Shown one piece after another: positions 44,500 through 53,706 of a stretch of DNA of 64,000 nucleotides (position 1 is the stretch's first letter; every line of letters starts with the position of its first letter). The notes below the pieces were generated by a model. That model saw only the letters and a list, made by a program, of their open reading frames with translations. It made no database searches and was not told the DNA's origin. The position numbers were made by a program, and so were the translations under genes. Source of the stretch: Clostridium_AD frigoriphilum (GTDB lineage: Bacteria; Bacillota; Clostridia; Clostridiales; Clostridiaceae); contig NZ_JAZHFS010000006.1 in the NCBI RefSeq assembly GCF_036541405.1, positions 62,001 to 126,000 of the forward strand. The letters are read 5' to 3'.

Positions 44500-45486
44500 T
44501 TATTCATTACACGATTTTCTTATAACAAGCTCAGGTTGTAATATAATTGTTTGTTTTAGAGTCTTATGATTATTAATTTCTTCGATTAAAATTTTTGCTG
44601 CGATTTGGCCAAGTTCAAACTTTTTTTGATGAACTGTTGTTAGCGGAACCGTTAACATTGACGCTTGTTCAATATCGTCATACCCTGCGATACCAATATC
44701 TTTTGGTATTAGAATATTATTCATGTGAGCATACTTCATAACTCCCATTGCTACAGAATCATTTATAGTAAAAATAGCATCCACCTTTTTATTTATAAGG
44801 ATTTGCGCTAGTCTAAACCCATCTTCAAAATTTGCACTACTGTTTAATAAAATATCATTATTAACTTCTATATTATTCTCAGTTAATATATCTTTATAGC
44901 CTTTTAATCTCTCGTTACTTGCAGTAGATGATTCATCACCAAGTATTACTCCAATCTTTCTATACCCTTGACTTAACATATGAGAAACTATTTTTCTAGC
45001 ACCAACATAATTATCATTACCCACATAACTTACTTCTAAATCCCTTACATAATTATCTGCCATTACTAAAGGAACATTTGCTATAATTTTTTTATAATCA
45101 CTTGCTTTGGGCTTTACAGGAATAAGTATTATCCCATCAACTCTTTTCTGTGCTAAAAAATCAATATACCTATTTTCATTGTCTTTATTCCTATCACTAT
45201 TGCAGAGCACAAGTCCATAACCTATTTTTTCTAAATATGAACTAACCCCTTTACTCACATATGCATAATATTGATTAGTTATATCTGGTATTAAAAGTCC
45301 AATCATATTAGTCTTATTTAGAATAAGACTTCTAGCCGTTGAATTAGGTATGTATCCCTTTTCTTCACAAGTCTTTAGTATAAGCTCCCTTGTTTTTTTA
45401 GATATCTCTTTGCTATTATTTAATGCCCTGGATACGGTAGTTGCAGAAACATTACATTCTATTGCTATATCCTTTATGCCTACCAT
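44500..45486 (-). CDS. LacI-family regulator 1 (hexuronate, KdgR-like)
   Basis: This 328-residue repressor has an N-terminal HTH, IKDIAIECNVSATTVSRALN, the hinge helix in NSTARSLILNKT, and a periplasmic-binding-like effector domain (about 60-328). It lies upstream of kduI, and its own promoter is followed by a perfect palindrome containing GTTAACGTTAAC. The same palindrome precedes the GPH symporter and uxaC. This makes it the best candidate regulator of the hexuronate genes, probably released by a pathway intermediate such as KDG. AGGAGG precedes the ATG. Confidence 0.9.
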   Translation of the reverse strand: MVGIKDIAIECNVSATTVSRALNNSKEISKKTRELILKTCEEKGYIPNSTARSLILNKTNMIGLLIPDITNQYYAYVSKGVSSYLEKIGYGLVLCNSDRNKDNENRYIDFLAQKRVDGIILIPVKPKASDYKKIIANVPLVMADNYVRDLEVSYVGNDNYVGARKIVSHMLSQGYRKIGVILGDESSTASNERLKGYKDILTENNIEVNNDILLNSSANFEDGFRLAQILINKKVDAIFTINDSVAMGVMKYAHMNNILIPKDIGIAGYDDIEQASMLTVPLTTVHQKKFELGQIAAKILIEEINNHKTLKQTIILQPELVIRKSCNE

Positions 45487-45548
45487 ATTTTCCTCCTAAC
45501 CATTAAATCATCTCCTGTGTCGCTGAAATGTCGTTAAATTATCATTTA

Positions 45549-45564
45549 CCGTTAACGTTAACGG
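45549..45564 (-). promoter_or_regulatory. Perfect 16-base operator downstream of the lacI-1 promoter
   Basis: CCGTTAACGTTAACGG is a perfect palindrome of LacI type. It lies just downstream of the promoter at 45574-45602, where a bound repressor would block elongation, and suggests autoregulation. Confidence 0.8.
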
Positions 45565-45573
45565 CTTATTAAC

Positions 45574-45602
45574 ACTATACCATTAGTTAATATGTATTAC
45601 AA
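45574..45602 (-). promoter_or_regulatory. Promoter of lacI-1 and kduI
   Basis: The minus strand reads TTGTAA, a 17-base spacer and TATAGT. The operator palindrome follows within ten bases. Confidence 0.65.
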
Positions 45603-45612
45603 CATTTAAGCT

Positions 45613-45640
45613 CAAAAAAAACAGACCCCAATAGGCCTGT
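45613..45640 (-). terminator. Terminator after the HIT gene
   Basis: On the minus strand ACAGGCC pairs with GGTCTGT (one wobble) around a short loop and is followed by seven T residues, about 40 bases past the HIT stop. Confidence 0.8.
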
Positions 45641-45677
45641 CCTTTCTAAATAAAGTTTTCTATTTATATACTGTAAT

Positions 45678-46103
45678 CTATAAATTTTCTTTGATTTTGT
45701 TTATTAATAAATTATATTCTTCATCTTTAAGAAGCACTTTGTCACTCGGTGACATTTCAAATGTTCCTCCAAAAGAAGGTCCACCTTTATATTTAGGAAC
45801 TATATGGAAATGAAGATGCGTCATGGTATCAGCATAAGCACCATAGTTAATTTTATCAGGTGAAAATGCTTTGTTTAAAGCTCCGGCCACTCTTGACACA
45901 TCACCCATGAATTTTGAGCGTTCCTCGTCAGTTAGATTGAAGATTTCACTTTTATGACCATTATATGCTACAACACATCTCCCCTTATAAGTCTGTTCTT
46001 TAAATAAATATAATGTTGAAGCCTCAAGCTTACATACCTCAATCATTAAATTTGTAAGTCTCGCATCCTTAACACAATAAAAACAATCATTATCAAAGTT
46101 CAT
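45678..46103 (-). CDS. HIT family nucleotide-binding protein
   Basis: This 141-residue histidine-triad protein carries the HxHxH catalytic site in TMTHLHFHIVPKYKGGP. It starts FDNDCFYCVKDARLTNLMIE, with the paired cysteines often seen in bacterial HIT proteins. Family members hydrolyse nucleotide phosphoramidates or Ap4A-like compounds. It lies between the GPH symporter and lacI-1 but has its own ribosome site and terminator, so it may have no role in uronate use. Confidence 0.92.
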   Translation of the reverse strand: MNFDNDCFYCVKDARLTNLMIEVCKLEASTLYLFKEQTYKGRCVVAYNGHKSEIFNLTDEERSKFMGDVSRVAGALNKAFSPDKINYGAYADTMTHLHFHIVPKYKGGPSFGGTFEMSPSDKVLLKDEEYNLLINKIKENL

Positions 46104-46186
46104 ATTAAATCTCCCCTTTTTTTTAACATCTTAATATAATTGTAACATTAAATTCATACTTTGTAATAGTTTTCATCCATTTATTT

Positions 46187-47527
46187 CTATGAGTTTCTTT
46201 TCCTAAGGTCACTTGCTATTTCAAGATATTTTTTATCTGTTAAATTATATAATGTACTGATTACAAGTATTGCAATTCCAAGAGCAAAAGCTGGATACAA
46301 TAGAAGTAATCCCTTTATACCAAATAATGCACCTGCTGTTTGTGCTACCTTTGGTATATATCCTGTTAATGATAAACCAATTCCAGCGGCAAATCCAGCT
46401 ACTGACTGAGCTATTTTTCTTGAAAAATTAAATACGGAATAAGTTATAGCTCCTCTTTTTTCTCCAGTTTTCCATTCACCATAATCAATAGCATCAGAAA
46501 CTAATGCCCAAGTCATTCCATTAGGAATACTTAGTCCGAAATATGCAATACTTTGAAGTATTATAAATGTAACTAAATGTAGTGGAATCATAAAGTTTAT
46601 TAAATCAGCAATAATACTTATTGCGAACCCGATTATAACTGTATTTTTCTTGCCAAATCTCTTTGATAATATGGGCATAGCCACAACCCCTAGCAATGAA
46701 CAACCTATAGCAACAAATCCTACATAAGCCATTAATCCCTTGTTACCAAGATTATACTGGCAAAAATATAATAACATTGCTGATCTAAGGTTAAAGGCTG
46801 AAATTGAGAATATTGTCATTAAAATTAGTACAAGTAGTGGTCTGTTTGTAAATATTGTTTTTACTATATCTTTAAAATCTATTTTTTGAGTTTCTACTTT
46901 AGCTACTGGTATATTTTCTCTACAGTTTCTAAATGTTACATAAAATGCACCTATACCAAACAGTGCCATAATACCAATGGCAACTGGCCATCCTAAGTTT
47001 GGATTATTAAATTTTGCAACAAGAGGTACTACGACTACCGTTGATATTAACAAAGCCATAGTACTACCTAATTGCCTAAAAGATGCAAGTGATGTTCTTT
47101 CTTGAGGATCTTGGGTCATAGTAGCCGCAAGTGTTCCATAAGGAATATTTGTAAATGAGTATGCAACACCCCAAGCCATATATGATCCATATGCGTATAT
47201 TATTTTACCTTCAAGTGAAAAATTAGGTGCTAAAAACACAAATACGGATATAATTGCAAGGATTATACTGGCTAAAAGCATGATCTGTCTATACTTTCCT
47301 GCACCAGGTTTTCCTTTTCTTGAATCAATAAAAGTTCCAGCTAATGGATCAACTATTGCATCAAATAATTTTGTAAATAAAAAGACGCCTCCTGCAACAG
47401 CTGCTGGAATTCCTGCAATATCTGTAAAAAACTTAAGTAGATACAATTGACCCATGTCAAACATAAATCCATTTCCCATATCACCAAATCCATATGAAAT
47501 TTTTTCTTTTAAAGTTAATTTTTTCAT
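46187..47527 (-). CDS. GPH-family sugar/uronide:cation symporter
   Basis: This 446-residue, 12-helix permease belongs to the glycoside-pentoside-hexuronide family (MelB/UidB type). Markers are KISYGFGDMGNGFMF at the N-terminus, KLFDAIVDPLAGTFIDSRKG, and the central loop TQDPQERTSLASFRQLGSTM. The C-terminus ends in a cytoplasmic charged tail. Two operators of the GTTAACGTTAAC type flank its promoter, so it belongs to the hexuronate regulon; glucuronide or galacturonide uptake is the likely job. AAGGAG precedes the ATG. Confidence 0.92.
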   Translation of the reverse strand: MKKLTLKEKISYGFGDMGNGFMFDMGQLYLLKFFTDIAGIPAAVAGGVFLFTKLFDAIVDPLAGTFIDSRKGKPGAGKYRQIMLLASIILAIISVFVFLAPNFSLEGKIIYAYGSYMAWGVAYSFTNIPYGTLAATMTQDPQERTSLASFRQLGSTMALLISTVVVVPLVAKFNNPNLGWPVAIGIMALFGIGAFYVTFRNCRENIPVAKVETQKIDFKDIVKTIFTNRPLLVLILMTIFSISAFNLRSAMLLYFCQYNLGNKGLMAYVGFVAIGCSLLGVVAMPILSKRFGKKNTVIIGFAISIIADLINFMIPLHLVTFIILQSIAYFGLSIPNGMTWALVSDAIDYGEWKTGEKRGAITYSVFNFSRKIAQSVAGFAAGIGLSLTGYIPKVAQTAGALFGIKGLLLLYPAFALGIAILVISTLYNLTDKKYLEIASDLRKRNS

Positions 47528-47793
47528 TTTATGCTCCTTCTGTTAATTAAAATTATATTCTTCGAAAAGTTCATTTCAATTATTATTTCTTTAGTTATGA
47601 TTTATATTCACAAAATAAAACAATAAATGCTATTCTTAAATTACTTTTGCACACGTTAACATCTTTTTACATAAGTCCATACATAAACCATTTTTTTATA
47701 TTTATTACAATATTAGTAGCAGTGATGTATAGACTTAATCAATTACAATAAGTTCTATATTTTACCTCCATTCCCAAGATTAAATGTACTTTG

Positions 47794-47807
47794 TGTTAAC
47801 GTTAACA
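47794..47807 (-). promoter_or_regulatory. LacI-type operator downstream of the GPH promoter
   Basis: TGTTAACGTTAACA is a perfect 14-base palindrome, identical in its 12-base core to the operator before lacI-1. It lies just past the expected transcription start. Confidence 0.8.
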
Positions 47808-47821
47808 ATTACCTATTTTTA

Positions 47822-47850
47822 ATTATAACCTTATTTTTTTTAAAAATCAA
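47822..47850 (-). promoter_or_regulatory. Promoter of the GPH symporter gene
   Basis: The minus strand reads TTGATT, a 17-base spacer and a perfect TATAAT, between two operators. Confidence 0.7.
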
Positions 47851-47857
47851 TAAAAAT

Positions 47858-47871
47858 TGTTATCGTTAACA
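47858..47871 (-). promoter_or_regulatory. LacI-type operator upstream of the GPH promoter
   Basis: TGTTATCGTTAACA differs from the perfect palindrome at one base. Its centre is 64 bases from the downstream operator, near six helical turns, which would permit looping by a tetramer. Confidence 0.7.
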
Positions 47872-47989
47872 TAATTATTTTTAAATTGTAGTTTTTTTAA
47901 CAATCAAACCTAATATTCTAGATTTCATTTAATAAATATTACAAATATCATAGTGCCTCCTATTGATATTTGCAATATTTAACTAAAAT

Positions 47990-48439
47990 CTACACTAAAA
48001 TCTTTACAACTACCTTTTTAACATGATTTCTATTTCCAGCATTAATAGTTGGCATATGGACATCTTCTGGTGCAAATATAGCAAATGTACCTTCATTCAC
48101 CAATAACATATCTCCTTCACCTTTAAGGAAAATAACATCTTTTTCTTCATTATATTCGCTACTTACTTCCATTTCATTAATATAAGCATATCCTATTTTT
48201 TCTTTTCCTGAAACTACAAATTGTATGTCAATATGTTTTTTGTGTGCTTCCCATTTGCCCTTCTCAATGTCTTTTGTTTCATATTCAGAAACTACTGCAA
48301 TAATATTTTTTCCATCAATTTCATATTTACCTATCTCAAGATTTGCTAAATCTGTATCTTTAAGATATTTTAATCCCTTTTCAATTCTTTGTGATATACC
48401 ATAATATTGCTCTGCATTACTTAATTTATTAATTATCAT
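47990..48439 (-). CDS. YhcH/YjgK/YiaL family protein (TabA-like)
   Basis: This 149-residue cupin-like beta protein of the DUF386 family has conserved segments KGKWEAHKKHIDIQFVVSGKEKIGY and GTFAIFAPEDVHMPTINAG, holding the metal-binding histidines and acids. Family members occur in sialic acid, uronate and arabinose clusters and may open or isomerise sugar acids; EbgC and TabA are relatives. It is placed between uxaA and the GPH symporter with its own ribosome site. A hexuronate-processing role is inferred from context. Confidence 0.88.
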   Translation of the reverse strand: MIINKLSNAEQYYGISQRIEKGLKYLKDTDLANLEIGKYEIDGKNIIAVVSEYETKDIEKGKWEAHKKHIDIQFVVSGKEKIGYAYINEMEVSSEYNEEKDVIFLKGEGDMLLVNEGTFAIFAPEDVHMPTINAGNRNHVKKVVVKILV

Positions 48440-48500
48440 TTATTACTCCTCCAAATTTATTTTTTTAAAATTACTTATATCCATTAACATTAATAACAAA

Positions 48501-48546
48501 AAACTAATCCCGTTATTATCGTCATAATATCAGGCGACAATAACGG
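48501..48546 (-). terminator. Terminator after uxaA
   Basis: On the minus strand CCGTTATTGTCG pairs with CGATAATAACGG (one wobble) around 13 bases, and T residues (GTTTTTTG) follow within ten bases. It lies just beyond the uxaA stop. Confidence 0.75.
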
Positions 48547-48559
48547 CAATTATGGAGAC

Positions 48560-50047
48560 TTATAATGTAACTCCACTCTTAAAAATAGCAAGTTCTCTAA
48601 AATTATTCTTTTCATTATTTACAAGTTCTCCACTAGCTACTTTAATTATATATACTATAAATTCTTCATTCAAATCATCTAAAGTCTTATCTTGAGTTAG
48701 ACTTCCAGCATTAAAATCAATCCAGTGAGGTTTTAATTCAAATATTTGAGTGTTTGTTGAAATCTTCATTGTAGGTACAAAACTTCCAAAGGGAGTTCCT
48801 CTACCTGTTGTGAAAAGAACCATTTGACAACCAGCTGATGCTAGTGCAGAAGCAGCCACTAAATCATTACCAGGAGCACTTAATAAGTTAAGTCCTTTTT
48901 CTTTTAATGTTTCTCCATATTTAAGCACATCTACCACAGTAGCAGTACCTGCTTTTTGTGTACAACCTAAAGACTTATCTTCAAGGGTAGTTATTCCCCC
49001 CGCTTTATTTCCTGGTGAAGGATTTTCATATACCGGTTGATCATACTTCATAAAATATTCTTTAAAATCATTAATTAAATGAACAGTTTTATTAAATACC
49101 TCTTCATTTTTCGCTCTAGCCATTAGAAGGGTTTCTGCTCCAAACATTTCAGGCACTTCTGTAAGAACTGTAGTTCCACCTTGAGCTACAAGGAAATCCG
49201 AAAATCTTCCTACAAGAGGGTTACCAGTTATACCTGAAAATCCATCAGAACCTCCACATTTCAAACCTATTTTAAGTTCAGATAAACTACAGACTTCGCG
49301 CTTATCTGTCATCATATTTTTATAAAGTTCTACAAGCAGATTAGCTCCTTCTTGTATTTCATCAGAAACTTCTTGAGAAATCAGAAACTTTACTCTTTTT
49401 TCATTAAACTTACCCAAAGATTTTTTAAAATCTACCATAGTATTATTTTCGCATCCAAGTCCTAATACTAAAACTCCACCATTATTGGGGTGCTTAACTG
49501 CATCACCAAGTATTGTCCTTGTACTTATATGATCCTCACCAAGTTGTGAGCAACCATAATTATGTTTTAATACTAAAACGTTATCTATAGATAAATTACC
49601 TACCATTTCTTTAAACCTATCGATAATTCTATCAGCTATACCATTTACACAACCAACAGTCGGAACTATCCAAAGCTCATTTCTAATGCCTACATTCCCA
49701 TTTTCTCTTTTATAACCATTAAAAGTCAAATTTCTATTTTTATAACTATTTTCTATAAGCTTTTGGTTAAAGGTATATTCCTTTATTCCATCTAGGTTTG
49801 TTTTTATATTATGAGTATGAACCCATTCTCCCTTAAACACATCAACAATTGAATGCCCTATAGGAAATCCATATTTTATAATATTTCCACCCAAACTAAT
49901 ATCCTGGGTAGCTATCTTATGTCCTCTTTTAACATCTTCTTTTAACGTTACTTCTTTATTGCCTATGGATATAACTTCACCCTTTGATAAATCTTTTAGC
50001 ACAACTACTATATTATCATTTTCATTTATCTGTATTACATTTTTCAT
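48560..50047 (-). CDS. uxaA: Altronate dehydratase
   Basis: This 495-residue iron-dependent enzyme dehydrates D-altronate to 2-keto-3-deoxygluconate. It has an N-terminal SAF domain (about 1-85) and the UxaA catalytic domain with NELWIVPTVGCVNGIADRI, LKHNYGCSQLGEDH, KCGGSDGFSGITGNPLVGR and GRGTPFGSFVPTMKIST. The cysteines in these segments are candidate metal ligands. The ATG at 50047 has GTGAGGAAAT upstream, and the frame extends ten codons further without a site. It follows uxaB, separated by a GC-rich hairpin. This is the galacturonate branch. Confidence 0.96.
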   Translation of the reverse strand: MKNVIQINENDNIVVVLKDLSKGEVISIGNKEVTLKEDVKRGHKIATQDISLGGNIIKYGFPIGHSIVDVFKGEWVHTHNIKTNLDGIKEYTFNQKLIENSYKNRNLTFNGYKRENGNVGIRNELWIVPTVGCVNGIADRIIDRFKEMVGNLSIDNVLVLKHNYGCSQLGEDHISTRTILGDAVKHPNNGGVLVLGLGCENNTMVDFKKSLGKFNEKRVKFLISQEVSDEIQEGANLLVELYKNMMTDKREVCSLSELKIGLKCGGSDGFSGITGNPLVGRFSDFLVAQGGTTVLTEVPEMFGAETLLMARAKNEEVFNKTVHLINDFKEYFMKYDQPVYENPSPGNKAGGITTLEDKSLGCTQKAGTATVVDVLKYGETLKEKGLNLLSAPGNDLVAASALASAGCQMVLFTTGRGTPFGSFVPTMKISTNTQIFELKPHWIDFNAGSLTQDKTLDDLNEEFIVYIIKVASGELVNNEKNNFRELAIFKSGVTL

Positions 50048-50122
50048 AAGCATTTCCTCACTTTCATAAGATATCATCTTCGTAGCTGTAATATTAACGA
50101 CTTTAGATGGAGATAGTATTTA

Positions 50123-50146
50123 TCCCCCACTAATTAAAGTAGGGGA
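50123..50146 (-). other. Stable intercistronic hairpin between uxaB and uxaA
   Basis: TCCCCTACT pairs with AGTGGGGGA (minus strand, one wobble) around six bases. There is no T tract after it, so it more likely protects or processes the RNA than ends transcription. Confidence 0.6.
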
Positions 50147-50165
50147 CTTTATTTTCTAAATGTTA

Positions 50166-51614
50166 TTAAAGAACTTCCTTAATAGCTTCTTTAATTCCAA
50201 TTTTTTCAATGTTTAATAAATTATGTGTTACTGCTTCTGTTAAGCCTTTAACTTCATTTAAGTCCATTTTCCAAACTTTCTTGTATGCAAGTATTGTAGT
50301 TACAAGCTTTCTTAACGCTACTTCACTTCCATCACATTTATCCCACTGAGTTTTATAAAGTTCTAAAACATCAACATCATCAGATAATTTGATTATTTCT
50401 TCTCCTCTTTTGCCTTTATAAAATTCCATAAGTGCAGCTAAAGAAAATACTAATCTTTTTGGTAATTCATTCTTTACTTTTACAAATTGTAATAATGAAG
50501 GTAAATCTCTTGTTTCATATTTAGACATTGAATTTAAAGAGATACTCATTAAATAATGTTTAACAAAAGGGTTCATAAATCTTTCAAGAACAACCTTTGC
50601 ATAATATGATAACTCTTCTTTAGGAAGATCTAATGTTGGAATTATTTCTTCATAAATTGTATCGCGAATAAATTTACCAATTACTTCATGGTCAACAGAT
50701 TCTGCAACAGTATTTAAACCGTAAAGATATGATACTGGTACAAGTGATGTATGTGATCCATTGAGTATTCTTACTTTTCTTGTTCTATATGGAGCCATTG
50801 CTTCAACGAACATAACATTAAGGCCTGCTTTACTTGCTGGAAATTCATTTTCAATCCATTTTGGTCCTTCTATAATGAAAAGGTGAAAATGCTCTCCAAC
50901 AACAACTAAATTATCCACGTATCCAAGTTCCTCTGTTATCTCTTTTATAGTATCTCTTGGGTAACCTGGAACTATTCTATCAACAAGTGTTGAACAAAAA
51001 GTGTTAGCTTCATTTATCCAAAGAGCAAACTCTCCTTCTAAATTCCAAAGTTTAGCATACTTAAGAATTATTTCTTTAAGTTTATCACCATTTCTGTCAA
51101 TTAGTTCACAAGGAATCATTATTAATCCCTTATCCTTTTGTCCATTAAAAAATTTAAATCTATTATATAAAAGTGCTGTTAATTTTCCTGGGAAACTTTT
51201 TTGAGGAATGTCTTCTAGCTTATCATTTTCATCATATGCAATTCCTGCTTCTGTTGTATTTGAGAATACAAATCTTAAATCTTTGTTTTCAGCAATCTTC
51301 ATATATTCTGCATGCTGTGTATAAGGATTTACACCACGGCTTATGCTATTAATTACTGAATGCTCTGCAATCGCTTTACCGTCGTTCATGCCTTGTAAGT
51401 ATAAAGTATATAGACCATCTTGATCGTTTAATTTATCTACTAAACCATTTTCAATAGGTTGAACTACTACTACACTACCATTAAATCCTGCTTCTTTATT
51501 CATTTTATCAATTTGCCAATCAACAAAAGCTCTTAAAAAATTTCCTTCTCCAAATTGAAGCACTCTTTCAGGATACTGTTTATATTCCTTATATGACTCT
51601 TTATTTAAATTCAT
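50166..51614 (-). CDS. uxaB: Tagaturonate reductase
   Basis: This 482-residue NAD-dependent member of the mannitol dehydrogenase superfamily reduces D-tagaturonate to D-altronate. The nucleotide site is VLQFGEGNFLRAFVDWQIDK. The catalytic lysine region is MAPYRTRKVRILNGSHTSLV, which matches UxaB better than UxuB. GGAGG precedes the ATG, and uxaA follows. Together they form the galacturonate branch after UxaC. Confidence 0.95.
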   Translation of the reverse strand: MNLNKESYKEYKQYPERVLQFGEGNFLRAFVDWQIDKMNKEAGFNGSVVVVQPIENGLVDKLNDQDGLYTLYLQGMNDGKAIAEHSVINSISRGVNPYTQHAEYMKIAENKDLRFVFSNTTEAGIAYDENDKLEDIPQKSFPGKLTALLYNRFKFFNGQKDKGLIMIPCELIDRNGDKLKEIILKYAKLWNLEGEFALWINEANTFCSTLVDRIVPGYPRDTIKEITEELGYVDNLVVVGEHFHLFIIEGPKWIENEFPASKAGLNVMFVEAMAPYRTRKVRILNGSHTSLVPVSYLYGLNTVAESVDHEVIGKFIRDTIYEEIIPTLDLPKEELSYYAKVVLERFMNPFVKHYLMSISLNSMSKYETRDLPSLLQFVKVKNELPKRLVFSLAALMEFYKGKRGEEIIKLSDDVDVLELYKTQWDKCDGSEVALRKLVTTILAYKKVWKMDLNEVKGLTEAVTHNLLNIEKIGIKEAIKEVL

Positions 51615-51626
51615 TTTTATTCCTCC

Positions 51627-52574
51627 CTATCTTTCGATTGTTTTAGTCTTCCCAATAAATGCCATCAGTTGTTCATTATTTGGATAACCTTCCATGTCTC
51701 CCTTTACGAGGACCGCCATGGCTCCAACTCCATTTGCATATTCTGCGCATCCTCTTAAATCTAATTTGTTTAACATCCCTGAAAGAAAACCTGCTGCAAA
51801 CCCATCCCCAGCACCAACAGTATCCTGTGGATTTTCACATATATATGAATTTACATATAGTTGATTTACTGAATCGGTTACATAACAGCCTTCTTTTCCA
51901 AGTTTTACAGCTACAATATTACATCCCATATTCATAAAACCTTGTGCAATATCTTCAGGTTTTGTAAGACCAAGAAGCATTTCCCCTTCATCAATGCCAG
52001 GGAAGATTATATCTGACTGTTTTGCAATTTCAAGTAAAACTGGGACTGCCTCTTCCTGGTTCCATAATTTAAGTCTAATATTAGGGTCAAAAGACACCAT
52101 AACATTATTACTTTTTGCAATTTCTATAGCCTTAAATAAAGTTTTTTTGCAACTCTCTGAAAGTGCAGGTGTTATACCCGTAATGTGAAGTATTTTTGTG
52201 TTTTTAATATATGCTGCATCTAATTCCTCTGGCCTCAATGTACTTGCCGCCGACCCTTTTCTATAATAATATACATTAGGATTAGAATGCATAAATCTTT
52301 CCTTAAATAATATGCCTGTGCTTTTACCAGGCTCAAAAATTACTCTGGATACATCTACGCCTTCTCCTCTTATTGTAGTTTGAATGTACCTTCCGAATTC
52401 GTCGTCTCCAAGTTTTGAAAACCAACCAACCTGATGTCCAAGTTTTGCAAGTGCTATTGCAACATTTGACTCAGCACCTGCTATAGATTTATTAAAATTC
52501 TGAACATATCTTAATGGCCCCGAAGAATCTGGACCAAATAAGACCATAGACTCTCCAAAAGTAACTACATCCAT
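51627..52574 (-). CDS. kdgK: 2-keto-3-deoxygluconate kinase, Bacillus-type (PfkB family)
   Basis: This 315-residue ribokinase-family sugar kinase resembles Bacillus subtilis KdgK from VTFGESMVLF and SIAGAESNVAIALAKLGHQVGW onward. The DTVGAGDGFAAGFLSG anion hole and catalytic aspartate lie near residue 250. It begins two bases after the stop of a second PfkB gene, so the two are co-transcribed. It should phosphorylate KDG to KDPG; the second kinase may be specialised for a related sugar acid. Confidence 0.88.
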   Translation of the reverse strand: MDVVTFGESMVLFGPDSSGPLRYVQNFNKSIAGAESNVAIALAKLGHQVGWFSKLGDDEFGRYIQTTIRGEGVDVSRVIFEPGKSTGILFKERFMHSNPNVYYYRKGSAASTLRPEELDAAYIKNTKILHITGITPALSESCKKTLFKAIEIAKSNNVMVSFDPNIRLKLWNQEEAVPVLLEIAKQSDIIFPGIDEGEMLLGLTKPEDIAQGFMNMGCNIVAVKLGKEGCYVTDSVNQLYVNSYICENPQDTVGAGDGFAAGFLSGMLNKLDLRGCAEYANGVGAMAVLVKGDMEGYPNNEQLMAFIGKTKTIER

Positions 52575-52576
52575 AT

Positions 52577-53599
52577 TTATCTTTGCACCCTTCCAGAAGC
52601 ATCACCGTTCATAAGTGTCTCTACTTCATCTTTTGATACAAGATTGAAATCTCCTTCTACAGTGTGCTTAAGACAAGAAGCCGCAACTGCATATTCAAGA
52701 GCATCTTGATTTGTTAAACCTGATGTTAAACCATATATAAGACCAGCACCAAATGAATCTCCACCGCCAACTCTGTCCACTATATGCATTCTATATTTCT
52801 TTGAACTATAAAAATCTTTTCCGTTATATAACATTGCAGACCAACCATTATCTGAAGCAGAAAAACTTTCACGAAGAGTAATTGCAACATACTTTAAGTT
52901 AAATCTATCTGTAAGTTTTCTTGCAACTTCTTTATAACCTTCACCGTTTATTGTTCCACCAGTAATGTCTGTTCCTGCTGCACTAATTCCAAAGACTTTT
53001 TCTGCATCTTCTTCATTTGCTATAACTACATCACAATACTTAACTATTTCTCCCATTACTTTACCAGCTTTTTCACTGCTCCAAAGTTTTTTTCTAAAAT
53101 TCAAATCACAACTTACCATAACTCCAGCTTCTTTTGCTGCCTTTACTGCATCTAGTGTTATAGCTGCACATTCATCAGATAAAGCAGGTGTTATTCCTGT
53201 AAAATGGAACCACTGCGCATCATTAAATATTTCTTTCCAATTAAAATCTTCTCTTTTTGCTTCTGCAATAGCTGAATAAGCTCTATCATAAATTACTTTA
53301 GAAGGTCTTTGTGATGCTCCTTTTTCACAATAATAAATACCTACTCTATCCCCACCTCGTACAATCATACTAGAACTTACGCCATATTTTCTAAGTTCAT
53401 TTACTGCTGCTTGACCTATTTCATGTTTTGGTAATTTTGTTACAAAGTATGCATCCTTACCGTAGTTTGCAAGTGAAACAGCAACATTTGCTTCTCCACC
53501 ACCATAAACTGCTCCAAATTCTTTTGCTTGTGCAAATCTTTCAAAACCAGCTGGTGCAAGTCTAAGCATTATTTCCCCGAATGTTATAAATTTTCCCAT
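52577..53599 (-). CDS. kdgK: PfkB family sugar-acid kinase, clostridial KdgK type
   Basis: This 340-residue kinase has the ribokinase fold: FGEIMLRLAPAG at the N-terminus, GGGEANVAVSLANYG, and the catalytic segment RVGGGDSFGAGLIYGL near residue 280. It resembles clostridial and Thermotoga 2-keto-3-deoxygluconate kinases. Compared with its tandem partner it is 25 residues longer, with an insertion near the nucleotide site (SKKYRMHIVDR). Which of the two handles KDG cannot be settled here. An 11-base-arm hairpin lies just upstream of the gene. Confidence 0.85.
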   Translation of the reverse strand: MGKFITFGEIMLRLAPAGFERFAQAKEFGAVYGGGEANVAVSLANYGKDAYFVTKLPKHEIGQAAVNELRKYGVSSSMIVRGGDRVGIYYCEKGASQRPSKVIYDRAYSAIAEAKREDFNWKEIFNDAQWFHFTGITPALSDECAAITLDAVKAAKEAGVMVSCDLNFRKKLWSSEKAGKVMGEIVKYCDVVIANEEDAEKVFGISAAGTDITGGTINGEGYKEVARKLTDRFNLKYVAITLRESFSASDNGWSAMLYNGKDFYSSKKYRMHIVDRVGGGDSFGAGLIYGLTSGLTNQDALEYAVAASCLKHTVEGDFNLVSKDEVETLMNGDASGRVQR

Positions 53600-53619
53600 G
53601 TTATTGCCTCCTATAAATT

Positions 53620-53644
53620 CATGGCATACCCTAGGTATGCCATG
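53620..53644 (-). other. Perfect hairpin between eda and the PfkB gene
   Basis: CATGGCATACC and its complement are separated by three bases and lie directly before the ribosome site of the kinase gene. No T tract follows, so it is probably an RNA processing or stability element. Confidence 0.6.
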
Positions 53645-53706
53645 TAGTTAATATCATATTTATTTACTATCTATATTTTGTTTATTCATATGTAACCTAA
53701 TTATTT

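Larger units (their letters stand above)
47528..47989 (-). other. Long regulatory gap upstream of the GPH symporter gene
   Basis: This 462-base AT-rich gap has no gene. It contains the promoter at 47822-47850, two clear operators (47794-47807 and 47858-47871) and a third weaker match, TGCACACGTTAACA at 47648-47661, inside the long leader. I see no other structure of note; the leader of about 290 bases is unusually long and unexplained. Confidence 0.55.
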
